Positions 24,707 through 34,920 of a DNA stretch of 64,000 nt are shown piece after piece. A program made the position numbers and the translations under genes. This DNA comes from Cavenderia fasciculata (taxonomy: Eukaryota > Evosea > Eumycetozoa > Acytosteliales > Cavenderiaceae): the NCBI RefSeq assembly GCF_000203815.1, contig NW_004457639.1:930001-994000 (forward strand), read 5' to 3'. The notes under the pieces were generated by a model, which saw nothing but the letters and a program-made list of their open reading frames with translations, was not told the DNA's origin and searched no databases. Each line of letters begins with the position of its first letter. The first letter of the stretch is position 1.

Positions 24707-26620
24707 ATGAGTACTAGAAATAGGAAGAAAGATTCGGTATCATCATCACCACCACAACAACCACAACCTTCATCATCATTGTCTTCACCATCAAAGACAA
24801 ATAATAATAATACAAAGAATAATAATGGTGGTATTGGTATTAGTTCTTTAATATTAAAGAATGATACATTGATATCATTTAGTTTATTTTGTATTGTATT
24901 GACCGTCTATCTATCAAATGGTGGATTTACGATTGGTGGTGACTCGAATGCCAATATGTTGTTGGCGCTCAGACTGTCATCGACACCATTCTCGTCGTCG
25001 TCGTCACCGTTCCTATTCAATCCTCGCGAGAACCCTTGTCTGTTTTTGTGGGACTTTGTAGCAGATAGATCGCAACCTCCAATGCAAGGACTATCACTGT
25101 CGCACTGGAACATATCGACCAGCGTCAAACTGGACAACGGACAGACAACGGTCAAGACGGCATGGCAACTCTATGAAATGAAACGTGTCACCTTTTCATC
25201 GGCCACCTACTTTGTCCAGCCAACTCTATTCGACCAATACTATGCCAACACCTTTGGTATTGGAACTGCCATCGTATCAGCACCAATCTTTTACCTCTAT
25301 ACCACCTTTGTACATCCTTTTGTTACAACGACGACAGTTGATGTATGTGCCTATGACCGATCACATCTAGCAGAGATATCAAAGTTTACTGCATCATTCT
25401 TTACTGCTGCATCTGCTGCCATCATGTACCTTTGTTTTAAAAGGGTTTCATCTTTATTTGGAGAGAATAATGACAATGCAACCACCACCACAACTACAAT
25501 GACAAATATAGTACTGACGATTGTTTATGCATTGGGTAGTTCAATGTGGAGTATTAATAGCCAGGCATTGTGGCAGCACTCACCCAACACATTCTTTTTA
25601 TGTGTAGGATTGTACTATCTATTGACACTACATACACACAACTATGGGTGTTGGAAAGCATCTGCATTGTGTAGTTTGTGCTTGTCAATTGCTACATTTT
25701 GTAGACCTACCAGTGTACTCTATCCAATGAGTGTAGCTGTATTCCTGTCATTGAAACTAGTCTCAACTATTATCTCATCATCACAAAAACCAAATACAAG
25801 TAAATTATTTAAATCGATCATTGCATTTGGATTGGTTGGTGGATTGTTTGGAGGATTATTCCTCTTTCACAACCAGTATTATTTTGGATCACCATTTACG
25901 ACTGCACAAAACATTGCAGCCGAGTCATTATCGGTGGCCAAACAATCAGATGGTGTATGGACATCACCATTCTTGGTTGGTCTCTCCACACTCTTGTTTA
26001 GTCCTTCAAGAGGACTATTTGTCCATTCACCCATCCTATTGGCTTCATTGTTTGGTTTGGTCAGAGTCATTGTCTCACCCAAACGATACGCCATTCTCTT
26101 GCCATTCATCGTATCAACCATTGTCTTGGTGATTGCAGCATCCAAGTTTTTCGATTATTGGGGTGGTTGGTGTTTTGGATCAAGACCTCTTACCGATACC
26201 ATGCCTGTTTTATTCATATTATTGGCCGTCTTTATTTATCCGCTCGTGATATCATTATCCTCATCATCTTGGTCTAAAGTTTTAATTGGTATCCTCAGTA
26301 TACTTGCAATTGTATCTATTGGTATTCATGGTATTGGAGCTTATTCATATGATCCAATGATATGGAATTATGCAAAGGCAACCAAGACTAAAGATGTACA
26401 TCTTGGAGGAATACAACTATCAACCAATTTTGATATCATCACTGAACAGAAACCAATGCCATCCAACACATTCTTGGTAAACATTGATGAAGCACAGTAT
26501 AGATGGAGATTATATGATTGGAATAATCCACAACTGCTCTTTCTCTTTAGAAACTTGGATTTAGCAACTAGAGTTAGACAAAGAAATATTCAATCTTGGA
26601 AAGAAGGTAAATTAAATTAA
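24707..26620 (+). CDS. Multi-spanning membrane protein, GT-C glycosyltransferase-like
   Basis: Single-exon gene of 637 residues. After a Ser/Pro/Asn-rich cytosolic start (1-50) there are about ten hydrophobic segments (first near 52-72, last near 525-545). The first loop starts with GGDSNANMLLALRL; a single Asp just after helix 1 is where GT-C enzymes place their catalytic acid. A later loop has SFFDYWGGWCFGSRPL-type aromatic/Gly sequence, similar to bacterial membrane proteins annotated as GT39-like or dolichyl-phosphate-mannose mannosyltransferase-like. GT-C enzymes use lipid-linked sugars in the ER or plasma membrane. The assignment is inferred from topology and these two motifs, and donor and acceptor are unknown. 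It ends in a positively charged cytosolic tail. It lies convergent with rps4. Confidence 0.5.
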   Translation: MSTRNRKKDSVSSSPPQQPQPSSSLSSPSKTNNNNTKNNNGGIGISSLILKNDTLISFSLFCIVLTVYLSNGGFTIGGDSNANMLLALRLSSTPFSSSSSPFLFNPRENPCLFLWDFVADRSQPPMQGLSLSHWNISTSVKLDNGQTTVKTAWQLYEMKRVTFSSATYFVQPTLFDQYYANTFGIGTAIVSAPIFYLYTTFVHPFVTTTTVDVCAYDRSHLAEISKFTASFFTAASAAIMYLCFKRVSSLFGENNDNATTTTTTMTNIVLTIVYALGSSMWSINSQALWQHSPNTFFLCVGLYYLLTLHTHNYGCWKASALCSLCLSIATFCRPTSVLYPMSVAVFLSLKLVSTIISSSQKPNTSKLFKSIIAFGLVGGLFGGLFLFHNQYYFGSPFTTAQNIAAESLSVAKQSDGVWTSPFLVGLSTLLFSPSRGLFVHSPILLASLFGLVRVIVSPKRYAILLPFIVSTIVLVIAASKFFDYWGGWCFGSRPLTDTMPVLFILLAVFIYPLVISLSSSSWSKVLIGILSILAIVSIGIHGIGAYSYDPMIWNYAKATKTKDVHLGGIQLSTNFDIITEQKPMPSNTFLVNIDEAQYRWRLYDWNNPQLLFLFRNLDLATRVRQRNIQSWKEGKLN

Positions 26621-26786
26621 TCGAACAAATAGAAATAAATAATAAACACAAACATTGTAATTTTAAACTTAACTCAAATATAAAAACAGAAAAAGATTAA
26701 ATCAATACCTATTATTGATTATATATATTATATTTTGGGTTTTAAAAAGGATTTATTTTTAAAGAGATTTTATCGAGTACTTTTGT

Positions 26787-27803
26787 TTAAGCATCAATCT
26801 TTTCACCTCTCTTACGGAGAGCGTCATTACGTTCGTCGACGGCAGAACGACGGACACCCTTACCAGCTGGCAATGAGACAAAGGTGGTTTGACCTTGACC
26901 GATGATGAAGACGTTGGAGAGACGGGTGGCAAACGAGTGACCAACAGAGTCGGTAATGTAAGCAACATCGAAGGAACCTGGGTGCTTTTCAATGTTGTTG
27001 ATGATACCAACACGACCGGTGTTGTGACCACCGATGATCATGCAAAGGTTGTGGGTGGCGAGTGGGATGTGAGCAGCAATCTTGCCAGTTTCGAGGTCAA
27101 CCTTGACAGTGTCGTGACGGTGGATTTCTGGGTCTGGGTAACGGTGAGTGTGACCATCTTCAGTGTGTAAGTATGGGATACCGTGGATGCCGGTTTCGAC
27201 CTTGGTGACACGGGTGAGGATGAACTTGGCCTCGGATGGTTGGATACGTTGGAGTTGGAAGTGACCCTTGGTATCGTAGAGGAGACGGAAGTTCTCCTTG
27301 GTCTTGTCAATGGTGATGACGTCCATGAAACCAACTGGGAACTTTGGATCGGTTCTAACGACACCGTTGATCTTGACTAAACGTTGCATCAAAACCATAG
27401 TACATTCTTGGGCGGTCAAAGCGTACTTCAATCTGTTTCTGATGAGGATGATGAGTGGGAGACACTCACGGAGTTTGTGTGGACCTGGTCTTGGTCTTGG
27501 GGCCTAAAATATTAAAAGTAAAGTAGTAATAATGTATATGTATGAATAATGTTGATTGTTTGTTGTTAGATCTCTCAGATGATTAGATTAGTTGATTGTT
27601 GATGACATACGTATTTGCCGGCCAACTTGTCCAACATCCAGTGAGCTGGGGCAGCTAATCTCTTCAAATGCTTTTTTGGTCCACGAGCCTATAATATTTG
27701 TACATGATAGTAGTATGTGTGTAGTATAGTAGAGTTGAAGTGTTAGATACTTGTAAGATACATTCATTTAGACTAAAGTTTAGTTTTATGCATAACCCAC
27801 CAT
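26787..27803 (-). CDS. rps4: 40S ribosomal protein S4
   Basis: Exon 3 (27503-26787) and exon 2 (27688-27611) are clear and encode [11 protein letters not shown] through the S4N, KOW-containing central and C-terminal regions ([33 protein letters not shown]). The ATG is predicted as a three-base first exon at 27803-27801 followed by a GTGGGT donor, because [10 protein letters not shown] needs only an ATG upstream and a start inside exon 2 would remove conserved residues. The total is 265 residues, the usual eukaryotic S4 length. No Asn/Gln runs occur, and codon use is visibly C-rich at third positions, as expected for a highly expressed gene. Exons 2 and 3 are certain; the exact first exon is an inference. 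Confidence 0.93.
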
Positions 27804-28617
27804 CTTGTCAATATAGTGTAGAAGGAAGAAAGGAACGATCTCAGTCTTGTGCGTTCTCTTTTCACCGCTCAGCCACTATCGTCGTCAAAAAAATCAAACA
27901 ACAAAGCAAAAAAATAAAAATTCAATTTTATTGTCAAAAAATTTTGCCCGTCTGTCGAATCAACTGGAGTCCTTTGATCTCCCACACAAACCCAAACAAA
28001 ACATTCTCATACCTCTCTCAAGTATTAAAATAGATTCGAATAAAGATAAAGAATATCACAGATATGAAATAACAACACTATATGCCTGTATGGCTTGTTG
28101 GTCAATGGAACACTACACATCGATCTGCTATGAACATCTTCTGTGTCATTGTCAATTAAATGCACAAACAAGCATTAATAATATAATAATTATACTTCAC
28201 CACATGGATAATGTTGTTGTTGTATATTACAATTCAATAGTTGTACCATTTAGCTATATATTTCGGAATATATTAATGAATGGTTATGAATCGGAGTTGC
28301 TTTGATGGATGAGTTTGGTTGTTCGTGTTGGTGTCGTTTCTTGTTGTAGTAGTGACTGTCCATTTGAATATTATCATCGTCGCTGTCTGTTTTGTTAAAC
28401 ACAACTATACTATATTCTATTTGTGTCGTTTATGAAAATGATTCCATGCTGATCAGCATCGCATCGGAATAATGATGATGATGATGATCTGTTTCTTTCT
28501 CTTTTTCTGAATAATATGTTTTGTGTTGATCGATTTGTTTGTTTGTTTGTTTGTTTATATTTCCTATATCTAATTTATTACTGGTGTGTGTGTGAGTGTG
28601 TCTGGTTGGTTGGTTGA
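27804..28617. other. Region between rps4 and tim9
   Basis: About 810 bases with the rps4 promoter (oligo-A and pyrimidine-rich DNA at 27,840-27,990), AT-rich DNA, a GAT run near 28,473-28,487 and a GTTT run near 28,530-28,555. A 152-codon ORF at 27,847-28,305 has no recognisable content and is not called. Confidence 0.5.
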
Positions 28618-28863
28618 TTACATGAATCCCTCAGTTTGAGAGACTTTGGCAAAGTGGTTGGCGAGTACCATGGTAAACTTTTCATTCTTGTCGATACATT
28701 TGTAGATGCAGAGTTCTTCGTCATTGTCGAGCTTTCTTAATCTAAAGTTGGTTGCACATGCTTCAAAACATTGGTTGGTCACCATAAAGACGTTCTTGAA
28801 AGCCTCCTTCATTTGCATCTTGTTCATGACCAACATTAACTTTTCTTCATCACTCTTTGCCAT
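28618..28863 (-). CDS. tim9: Small TIM chaperone Tim9
   Basis: Single exon of 81 residues. It has the twin CX3C signature of small Tim proteins (CFEAC and CIYKC, 16 residues between the motifs). The segment QMKEAFKNVFMVTNQCFEAC aligns in length and pattern with yeast Tim9 better than with Tim10. Family knowledge: Tim9 and Tim10 form a hexameric chaperone in the mitochondrial intermembrane space that carries hydrophobic inner-membrane precursors; the cysteines form two disulfides through the Mia40 pathway. The protein is slightly short at its C-terminus relative to Tim9 of other organisms. The start is the only ATG in frame near the 5' end. Confidence 0.85.
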   Translation of the reverse strand: MAKSDEEKLMLVMNKMQMKEAFKNVFMVTNQCFEACATNFRLRKLDNDEELCIYKCIDKNEKFTMVLANHFAKVSQTEGFM

Positions 28864-29248
28864 TTCTATATATATTCTAGTAGTAGTAGTATTATATCTT
28901 TTGATTAATAATCAACTCTATATCTCTATATCTATCTATCTATCTTTCTCTTCTTTCTCTTCTTGTTTGCTTTCTTTACCTTTATATATCTATCTAATAT
29001 AAACGATCGATGAAACAATATATATTCAAGTCGACGATCACATCATTACTCATTCGTCAAACTGCGCAGTGAGAAAAATAAAATTTCACCTGAATTAGGT
29101 GTCAAAATACTAATACTTGGTTTACAGAGGGGAGAATAAATAAATAAACTTTATTTTATTATTATTATTAATTATTATTTGGTTTATATTATAGTTTAGT
29201 TTTGTTTAGTTGTTATTATTATTATTATTATTAATTATTTTAATTGAG
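28864..29248. other. Intergenic region, tim9 upstream and cstf2 3' flank
   Basis: 385 bases with pyrimidine-rich DNA (28,930-28,990) and ATT runs (29,155-29,235). No gene was seen. Confidence 0.7.
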
Positions 29249-30959
29249 TTAGGATTGCATTGATCTGAATGGGGCAATTAAATTTAAAACTCTTTCTCTT
29301 TGGGCTGGTACAACTTCAGCTTGAAATTGTTGGTGTGTCATGGATAGGACACGATGTATATAACTTCGTTGTTGGTTGTTTAGTTGGTTCCACTGCATGA
29401 GAGCTTGTTGTGTGATGTTTGGTGGAGGTGGAATCATTTGTTGTTGTGTTGTGATTTTTGCATTTGGTTCATTTGGTTGCCTGGCATTCCTTGCATTGGA
29501 TTCATTTGGTTGCCCATTTGATTCATTGGGTTACCTTGCATACCTTGCATAGGGTTCATTGGATTGCCTCCTTGCATACCTTGCATTGGATTCATCGGGT
29601 TGCCTCCTTGCATTCCTTGCATTGGGTTCATTTGGTTGCCCATTATTGGACCATTGTTGCCCATTGGTCCGTTGTTTCCCATTGGTCCGTTGTTGCCCAT
29701 TGGACCATTGTTGCCCATAGGACCACCACCCATTTGATTTGGTCCGCCCATTTGATTCGGACCACCACCCATTTGATTTGGAATGTTTGGGGGTCCCCCT
29801 CTGTTGCCCATTGGACCGCCCATCTGATTCGGACCGCCTCCCATTTGATTTGGTCCTCCAACACCCGCCATTCCCATCTGTGGACCACCGCCCATTTGAT
29901 TTGGTCCCATTTGATTTGGACCACCACCCATTTGATTTGGAATGTTTGGTCCACCCATTTGTGGAGGTCCGCCGCGATTTGGTCCACCACCCATCTGTTG
30001 TTGTTGTTGTTGTTGATTAAACATTGGTCCTTGTCCCTGAGGACCTTGACCTTGAGGACCTTGAGGACCTTGGTTCTTTGGATTCATGTTTATCAAGTTT
30101 TGTGCGGTCTGTTGATTGACCATTCCCAATACGACTTGGGCGTGTAAAAGAGCCAACGCCAACTGAGGATTACTCAGTAGAACCTGTCGTGCATTATCTG
30201 GACTTTGTTGAACAAGTTGTTTCATTTTAGACATTGCTTCAAACAATTGTGGAGAGTTGCTATTTTCTAGTAGTTGTTGGAATCCATCTTTTTGTTGTTG
30301 AGGTTGTTGTTGAGGAGGTTGATCGAAATTACCCATACCACCACCAGGTTGCATTGGGATGACACCACCTCCACCTGTTCGAGGATCTATTCCACCACCA
30401 CCACCACCACTACCTTCCATACCAGGAGACACCAATCCGATACCCATTGCAGAAGCCAATTCGTTTGCCTTGTCATTGTCCGCATATGATACTCTAAGTT
30501 GACGTTTGTTGAATTCTCGATTATTTAGTAGTCTGATTGCATTGAGTGCAGTCTCTTGATCCATGTATTCGCAGAACCCATAGCCTCTTGGTTTCTTCTT
30601 GTCTCTGTCTTCGACCAATCTAAACGATACCACTCTACCAACCTCTGAAAACAAATTAACTAAATCACTCTCTGATGCTGCGTATGGTATATTACCAACT
30701 TATATATAGAGTCGGTCAAAGTATAAAAGAAAAGAAAAGAAAAAGAAAAGAAAAGAATTAATTATCTTATTGTTATTTTGCTTTGCTATATGTATATTCT
30801 TCAACATTCTATGTATGTAGCTAGTCTGCCAACCAGTGCAGTACTACATGGTTTACACAGATGTATACAAAGAGCAAGAGCAAGAGCAAGAGAAGACATC
30901 ATACCAAAAACACTTCTTGATGGATTAGGTTTCGCATTATTATTATTCATCATCATCAT
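29249..30959 (-). CDS. cstf2: Cleavage stimulation factor 64-kDa subunit (CstF64), with apparent frame break
   Basis: Exon 1 (30959-30905) encodes a start with several Met and Asn codons and ends in PSRSVF. After a 206-base intron, exon 2 (from 30698) continues VGNIPYAASESDL, so the join restores RNP2 of the RRM (residues ~15-95). RNP1 is RGYGFCEY. The CstF hinge follows (LLENSNSPQLFEAMSKMKQL, about 160-215), then a long Gly/Met/Asn/Pro repeat region with PNQMGGG and NPMQGMQGG units. The C-terminal CSTF2 helical domain (residues starting IPPPPNITQQALMQW) is in a different frame: the frame carrying the RRM stops at about 29,434, and the last domain is read from about 29,450 to 29,249. In animals CstF64 binds the downstream GU-rich element in 3'-end processing and its last domain binds Pcf11. 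The identity is firm; the frame break is treated in findings. Confidence 0.85.
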
Positions 30960-31418
30960 CGTTGCGAAGATAGTATAGTAGTAGTTGTAGAGTTGAGATA
31001 TTAAAAGAGAAGAAGAAGAAAAATGAACAACCTAATGTATTTATTTGTTTCAAACAATGAAAGAGAGATAGATAGATATATACACACGATGAATAAATCA
31101 ACAACTAATAGATTTTGTTCAATGTTAAAAAGTAATGAATGTTTTGTCAAAGTTAAAATGAAGTGCCATTTCGAACTTTGAACAGGAACTTTTTTTATTT
31201 TTTTTTTTGTTATACATATTAGAGAAAGAGCGTACTTTGCTTTACTTTCGCTGTTCAATGTGAATGCACCAACAAACAGATAACAATAACAACTGTCCGA
31301 TGATTATCAATTAATCGATCACTTTCTATTTATTGATCAGATCATTCATGGTTTATCTATTAATACAATACATATAGCACAGATATAGAGATATATATAT
31401 ATTTATAAATATTATACA
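30960..31418. other. Divergent region between cstf2 and the 31.4-kb gene
   Basis: 459 bases of AT-rich DNA with oligo-A/T runs; the likely shared promoter region for cstf2 (minus) and the membrane protein gene (plus). No gene was seen. Confidence 0.6.
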
Positions 31419-32790
31419 ATGGAAATTTTTTTAATGGGACTTATAGCCTCAACTTTAATCCGTGAGTATTGTAGGATATAGTAGTTTAAAAAGCTATCGA
31501 GTATAATGTAAAGAGATAGATCCATCAAAGATTAACATGTTGGTTGTTATCAATATTTATTTATTTATTTATTTAGGGTTCATTTCTTTAAGAAATAATA
31601 ATGAAACCGAACGATCAGAGTATTATCTTGAAGATGCAACAGTCGATCGGGTGTTTGAACGCGTACAAAGTTGCCACCGATCGAGAATGGGCTTTGCAAG
31701 AGCCGACCATTTGAAATATTTTTGTTCATTTGCAAACACAAACTTGGAAAGACGCAATAGAATCCTTCGAGATACGGCAGGGGGGTTTTCCAACCAATGG
31801 GATACCGGGGTTCTTCAGTCTACAATGCCAACAGCATCTACACCTGAAGCAAAATCTATATCGATCATCTTTAGTCTCTTACCATTTATAAGTAGTATGT
31901 ATATAAATAGATATATTTATGATAATGGTTTCTAATTTATTAATTAATTAAATTAATTTGTAGATGATAAAAATAACTATTATTTTATTTTGTACCGATT
32001 AATGGGGTTGGCAAAAGTAGGATCATTTCCTGAAGAGATAACAGTAGTCAATGGACTTGCACGTAACCTCATATTTAACTTTAGTTCTGATTTGGTTGAA
32101 TATTACTACGCGGCTGGTGTTCCTTCACTATTCCTCAAGATGCTCAGACATGAAACACAGAATGCTGAATTCAAAGTTGTTCGCAGAGCATCCAGTTTAT
32201 TGTTCCGAGATTTTGGTAAGCTTTCCATCAAATATAAATCCTCCAAAAAATATACCTCAGAAGAGGAAGCGCAAGCACTAGCTCTTGTTACTCGCCGTCC
32301 ATGGATCCCTTCATCGCTGACTTCAACCTACTACAAAGTACGAGAACATGAAAATCCCAAAAAGATGGTGATTGTGTTTACATTTTGGTTGATCTTTTCA
32401 TTATATGTTTGTTGGGAAAAATCAATCTCGGAAATGGTCAACTTTTATTTATATTATTGTATTGTGGAATATGTGGTGGATATGTGGTCAACTCTTGCAG
32501 TTGAATACAGAAAAGAGAAAATGGACCCAGGAGACATGGATTTCGCATTCGAAGCAATAGGGTCTAGTCTCCAGGTAGTTGCTTCAGTCCTTTTGTTTGT
32601 CACAATCTGTCTAGCTGGAAATATATGGCTAGCCATCGCTGGCTTTTTAAAAATGTTGTACCCAATATTTCCAGATTACACATCCCGAATACAAACTCAA
32701 TCAATATTAAAGAATGATTTATACAGGCAATATAAACATTCAATGGATGATTCAAAGGTTGAAGATGGTTTCTATACAAGAGTCTACTAA
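31419..32790 (+). CDS. Unrecognised membrane protein
   Basis: Exons 31419-31461, 31577-31894 and 31964-32790 (donors GTGAGT and GTATGT) join in phase to 395 residues. I do not recognise the family. Seen: a short hydrophobic N-terminus (MEIFLMGLIASTLIR) that could be a signal anchor; a soluble part of about 240 residues with mixed helix character and no homopolymer runs; then three or four hydrophobic segments at about 265-290, 292-310, 335-358 and a weaker one near 360-370; and a short hydrophilic tail. Absence of repeats and three well-formed exons argue for a real conserved gene. A membrane location is inferred from the hydrophobic segments. Confidence 0.65.
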
Positions 32791-33007
32791 ATTAAAATTA
32801 AAAGACAAATAAATAAATATAAATAATGAATTGCCTTTTGAGGTGATTGTGTGCATCATCCACAAAATTTCAAAAAATTGTTTCTTTGTTTTCTGCAAGC
32901 AGATCACTTCATGACAACGATTTTCAGTATAATTGATTATTAGATTAGATTATTGACAATAAACAGAGATACTATCTCTCTATATAGATCATCAAGCAAT
33001 CATAATA

Positions 33008-34724
33008 ATGCAATCATCCTTGTTCAAAGTTTCTAGATCATTCACAAACTTGGGATTGGTATGATAATATGAACAAACAAACAAACAAACAAACACGCGA
33101 TCATACACAGCAGTACAGTGTGTTGATGTTCAATTTCATTCGCTTTACTAATATGTTTGTTGTTTCTATATTTATATACAAATAACTGTATAGAAAAACT
33201 CATCATTATACTATAGATCAATGACTACTTACAGATCTGAATACGATACCTTTGGTGAAGTCAAGGTCGATGACTCCAAGTACTGGGGTGCTCAAACTCA
33301 AAGATCATTAGAGAACTTTGATATTGGAGGTCCATCAGGTAAGTAAGAAAAAGCAACAATAGAGAGATATATACAATAGTACTCAAGTAAACATATATAT
33401 ATATCTAACATATATTATATATTATATATGTACGTATATTTTAGAGAGAATGCCAAATCCAGTGATTAGAGCATTTGGTGTATTGAAAAAGTCAGCTGCT
33501 ATTGTAAACAAAAAGTTTGGATTGGATGCTGAGATTGCAGACAATATTGTCAAGGCTGCCGATGAAGTTATCTCTGGCAAGTTGGATGACCAATTCCCAT
33601 TGGTTGTTTTCCAAACTGGTTCGGGTACTCAAACCAACATGAACGTCAACGAAGTCATTTCCAACCGTGCCATCGAGTTAATGACCAAGAAGCGTGACTT
33701 TACCAAAAAGGTAGTTCATCCAAACGACCACGTCAACAAGTCGCAATCATCCAACGACACCTTCCCAACTGCCATGCATATTGCTGCCGCCGTTGAAATC
33801 AAGGAACGTCTCATCCCAGGCATGCGTATGTTGCTCAACGAGATGCAAAAGAAGCAAGCCGAGTTTGAACACATTATCAAGATTGGGCGTACCCATTTGC
33901 AAGATGCTACCCCTTTGACCCTCGGTCAAGAGTTTAGCGGTTACGTCACCCAAATTGAATACGGTATTTTACGTGTTGAAGCCACTCTTCCACGTCTCTA
34001 CCAACTCGCACAGGGTGGTACTGCCGTCGGAACCGGTCTCAACACACCAGTTGGTTTTGACACTGCTATCGCCGCCGAGGTTGCCAAGCAAACCGGTATT
34101 GCTTTCAAGACCGCTCCAAACAAGTTTGAGGCACTCGCTGCCCACGATGCACTCGTTGAAGTCAGCGGTGCACTCAACACTGTCGCCGTCTCACTCATGA
34201 AGATTGCCAACGACATTCGTCTCCTTGGTTCTGGTCCACGTTGCGGTCTCGGTGAGTTGTTGTTGCCAGAGAACGAGCCAGGATCGTCCATCATGCCAGG
34301 CAAGGTCAACCCAACCCAATGCGAGGCACTCACCATGGTCTGTGCTCAAGTCATGGGTAACAATGTCGCCGTCTCGATCGGTGGTAGCAACGGTCACTTT
34401 GAGTTGAACGTCTTCAAGCCAGTCATTATCAAGAACGTCCTCCAATCGGTACGTATCCTCGGTGACGGTTGTGTCTCTTTTACCAAAAACTGTGTCGTCG
34501 GTATCAAGGCCGATGAGAAGCGTATCTCTCAACTCATGAACGAGTCTCTTATGCTCGTCACTGCTCTCAACCCATACATTGGTTACGACAAGGCTGCCAA
34601 GGCTGCTAAAAAGGCTCATGCTGAAAAGACCACCCTCAAGGAAGCTTGTCTCACTCTTGGTTATGTCACCTCTCAAGAATTTGATCAATGGGTTAGACCA
34701 GAAGAAATGATTCATCCAAAATAA
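33008..34724 (+). CDS. fumH: Fumarate hydratase class II, mitochondrial
   Basis: Exons 33008-33058, 33194-33338 and 33445-34724, in phase, give 491 residues. Class II fumarase signatures are present: [59 protein letters not shown], and the family signature [11 protein letters not shown] (about residue 345). The enzyme interconverts fumarate and malate in the TCA cycle. The tiny first exon plus the start of exon 2 encode a basic, Ser/Leu-rich presequence ([17 protein letters not shown] then KNSSLYYRS) typical of mitochondrial import. A second in-frame ATG at 33,221, right before [15 protein letters not shown], could give a form without it. Codon use is C-rich at third positions, as in rps4, indicating high expression. 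The gene is free of homopolymer inserts. Confidence 0.95.
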
Positions 34725-34920
34725 AATGTATGAAATAAAATAATGGTCATATCAATAAAAAGAATATTTGATAAATTAATTATTACATGGAGAGTGGATA
34801 TCCAAAGATTTCGTTGACCATCTCCCGACATCAGAATTAGCAATTATAGATCAATAATTATAATAATAGTCAAAACTCGTAGTCGTAATAATAATTTATT
34901 TTTGACATAATAATAATTGT

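Noticed and set aside
27847-28305. 152-codon plus-strand ORF in the rps4 upstream region
   Set aside because: No recognisable content; overlaps the likely rps4 promoter.
29458-30147. 229-codon plus-strand ORF with His/Trp repeats
   Set aside because: Antisense shadow of the Gly/Met/Asn/Pro repeats of cstf2.
30778-30978. 66-codon plus-strand ORF
   Set aside because: Lies antisense to the cstf2 first exon and first intron.
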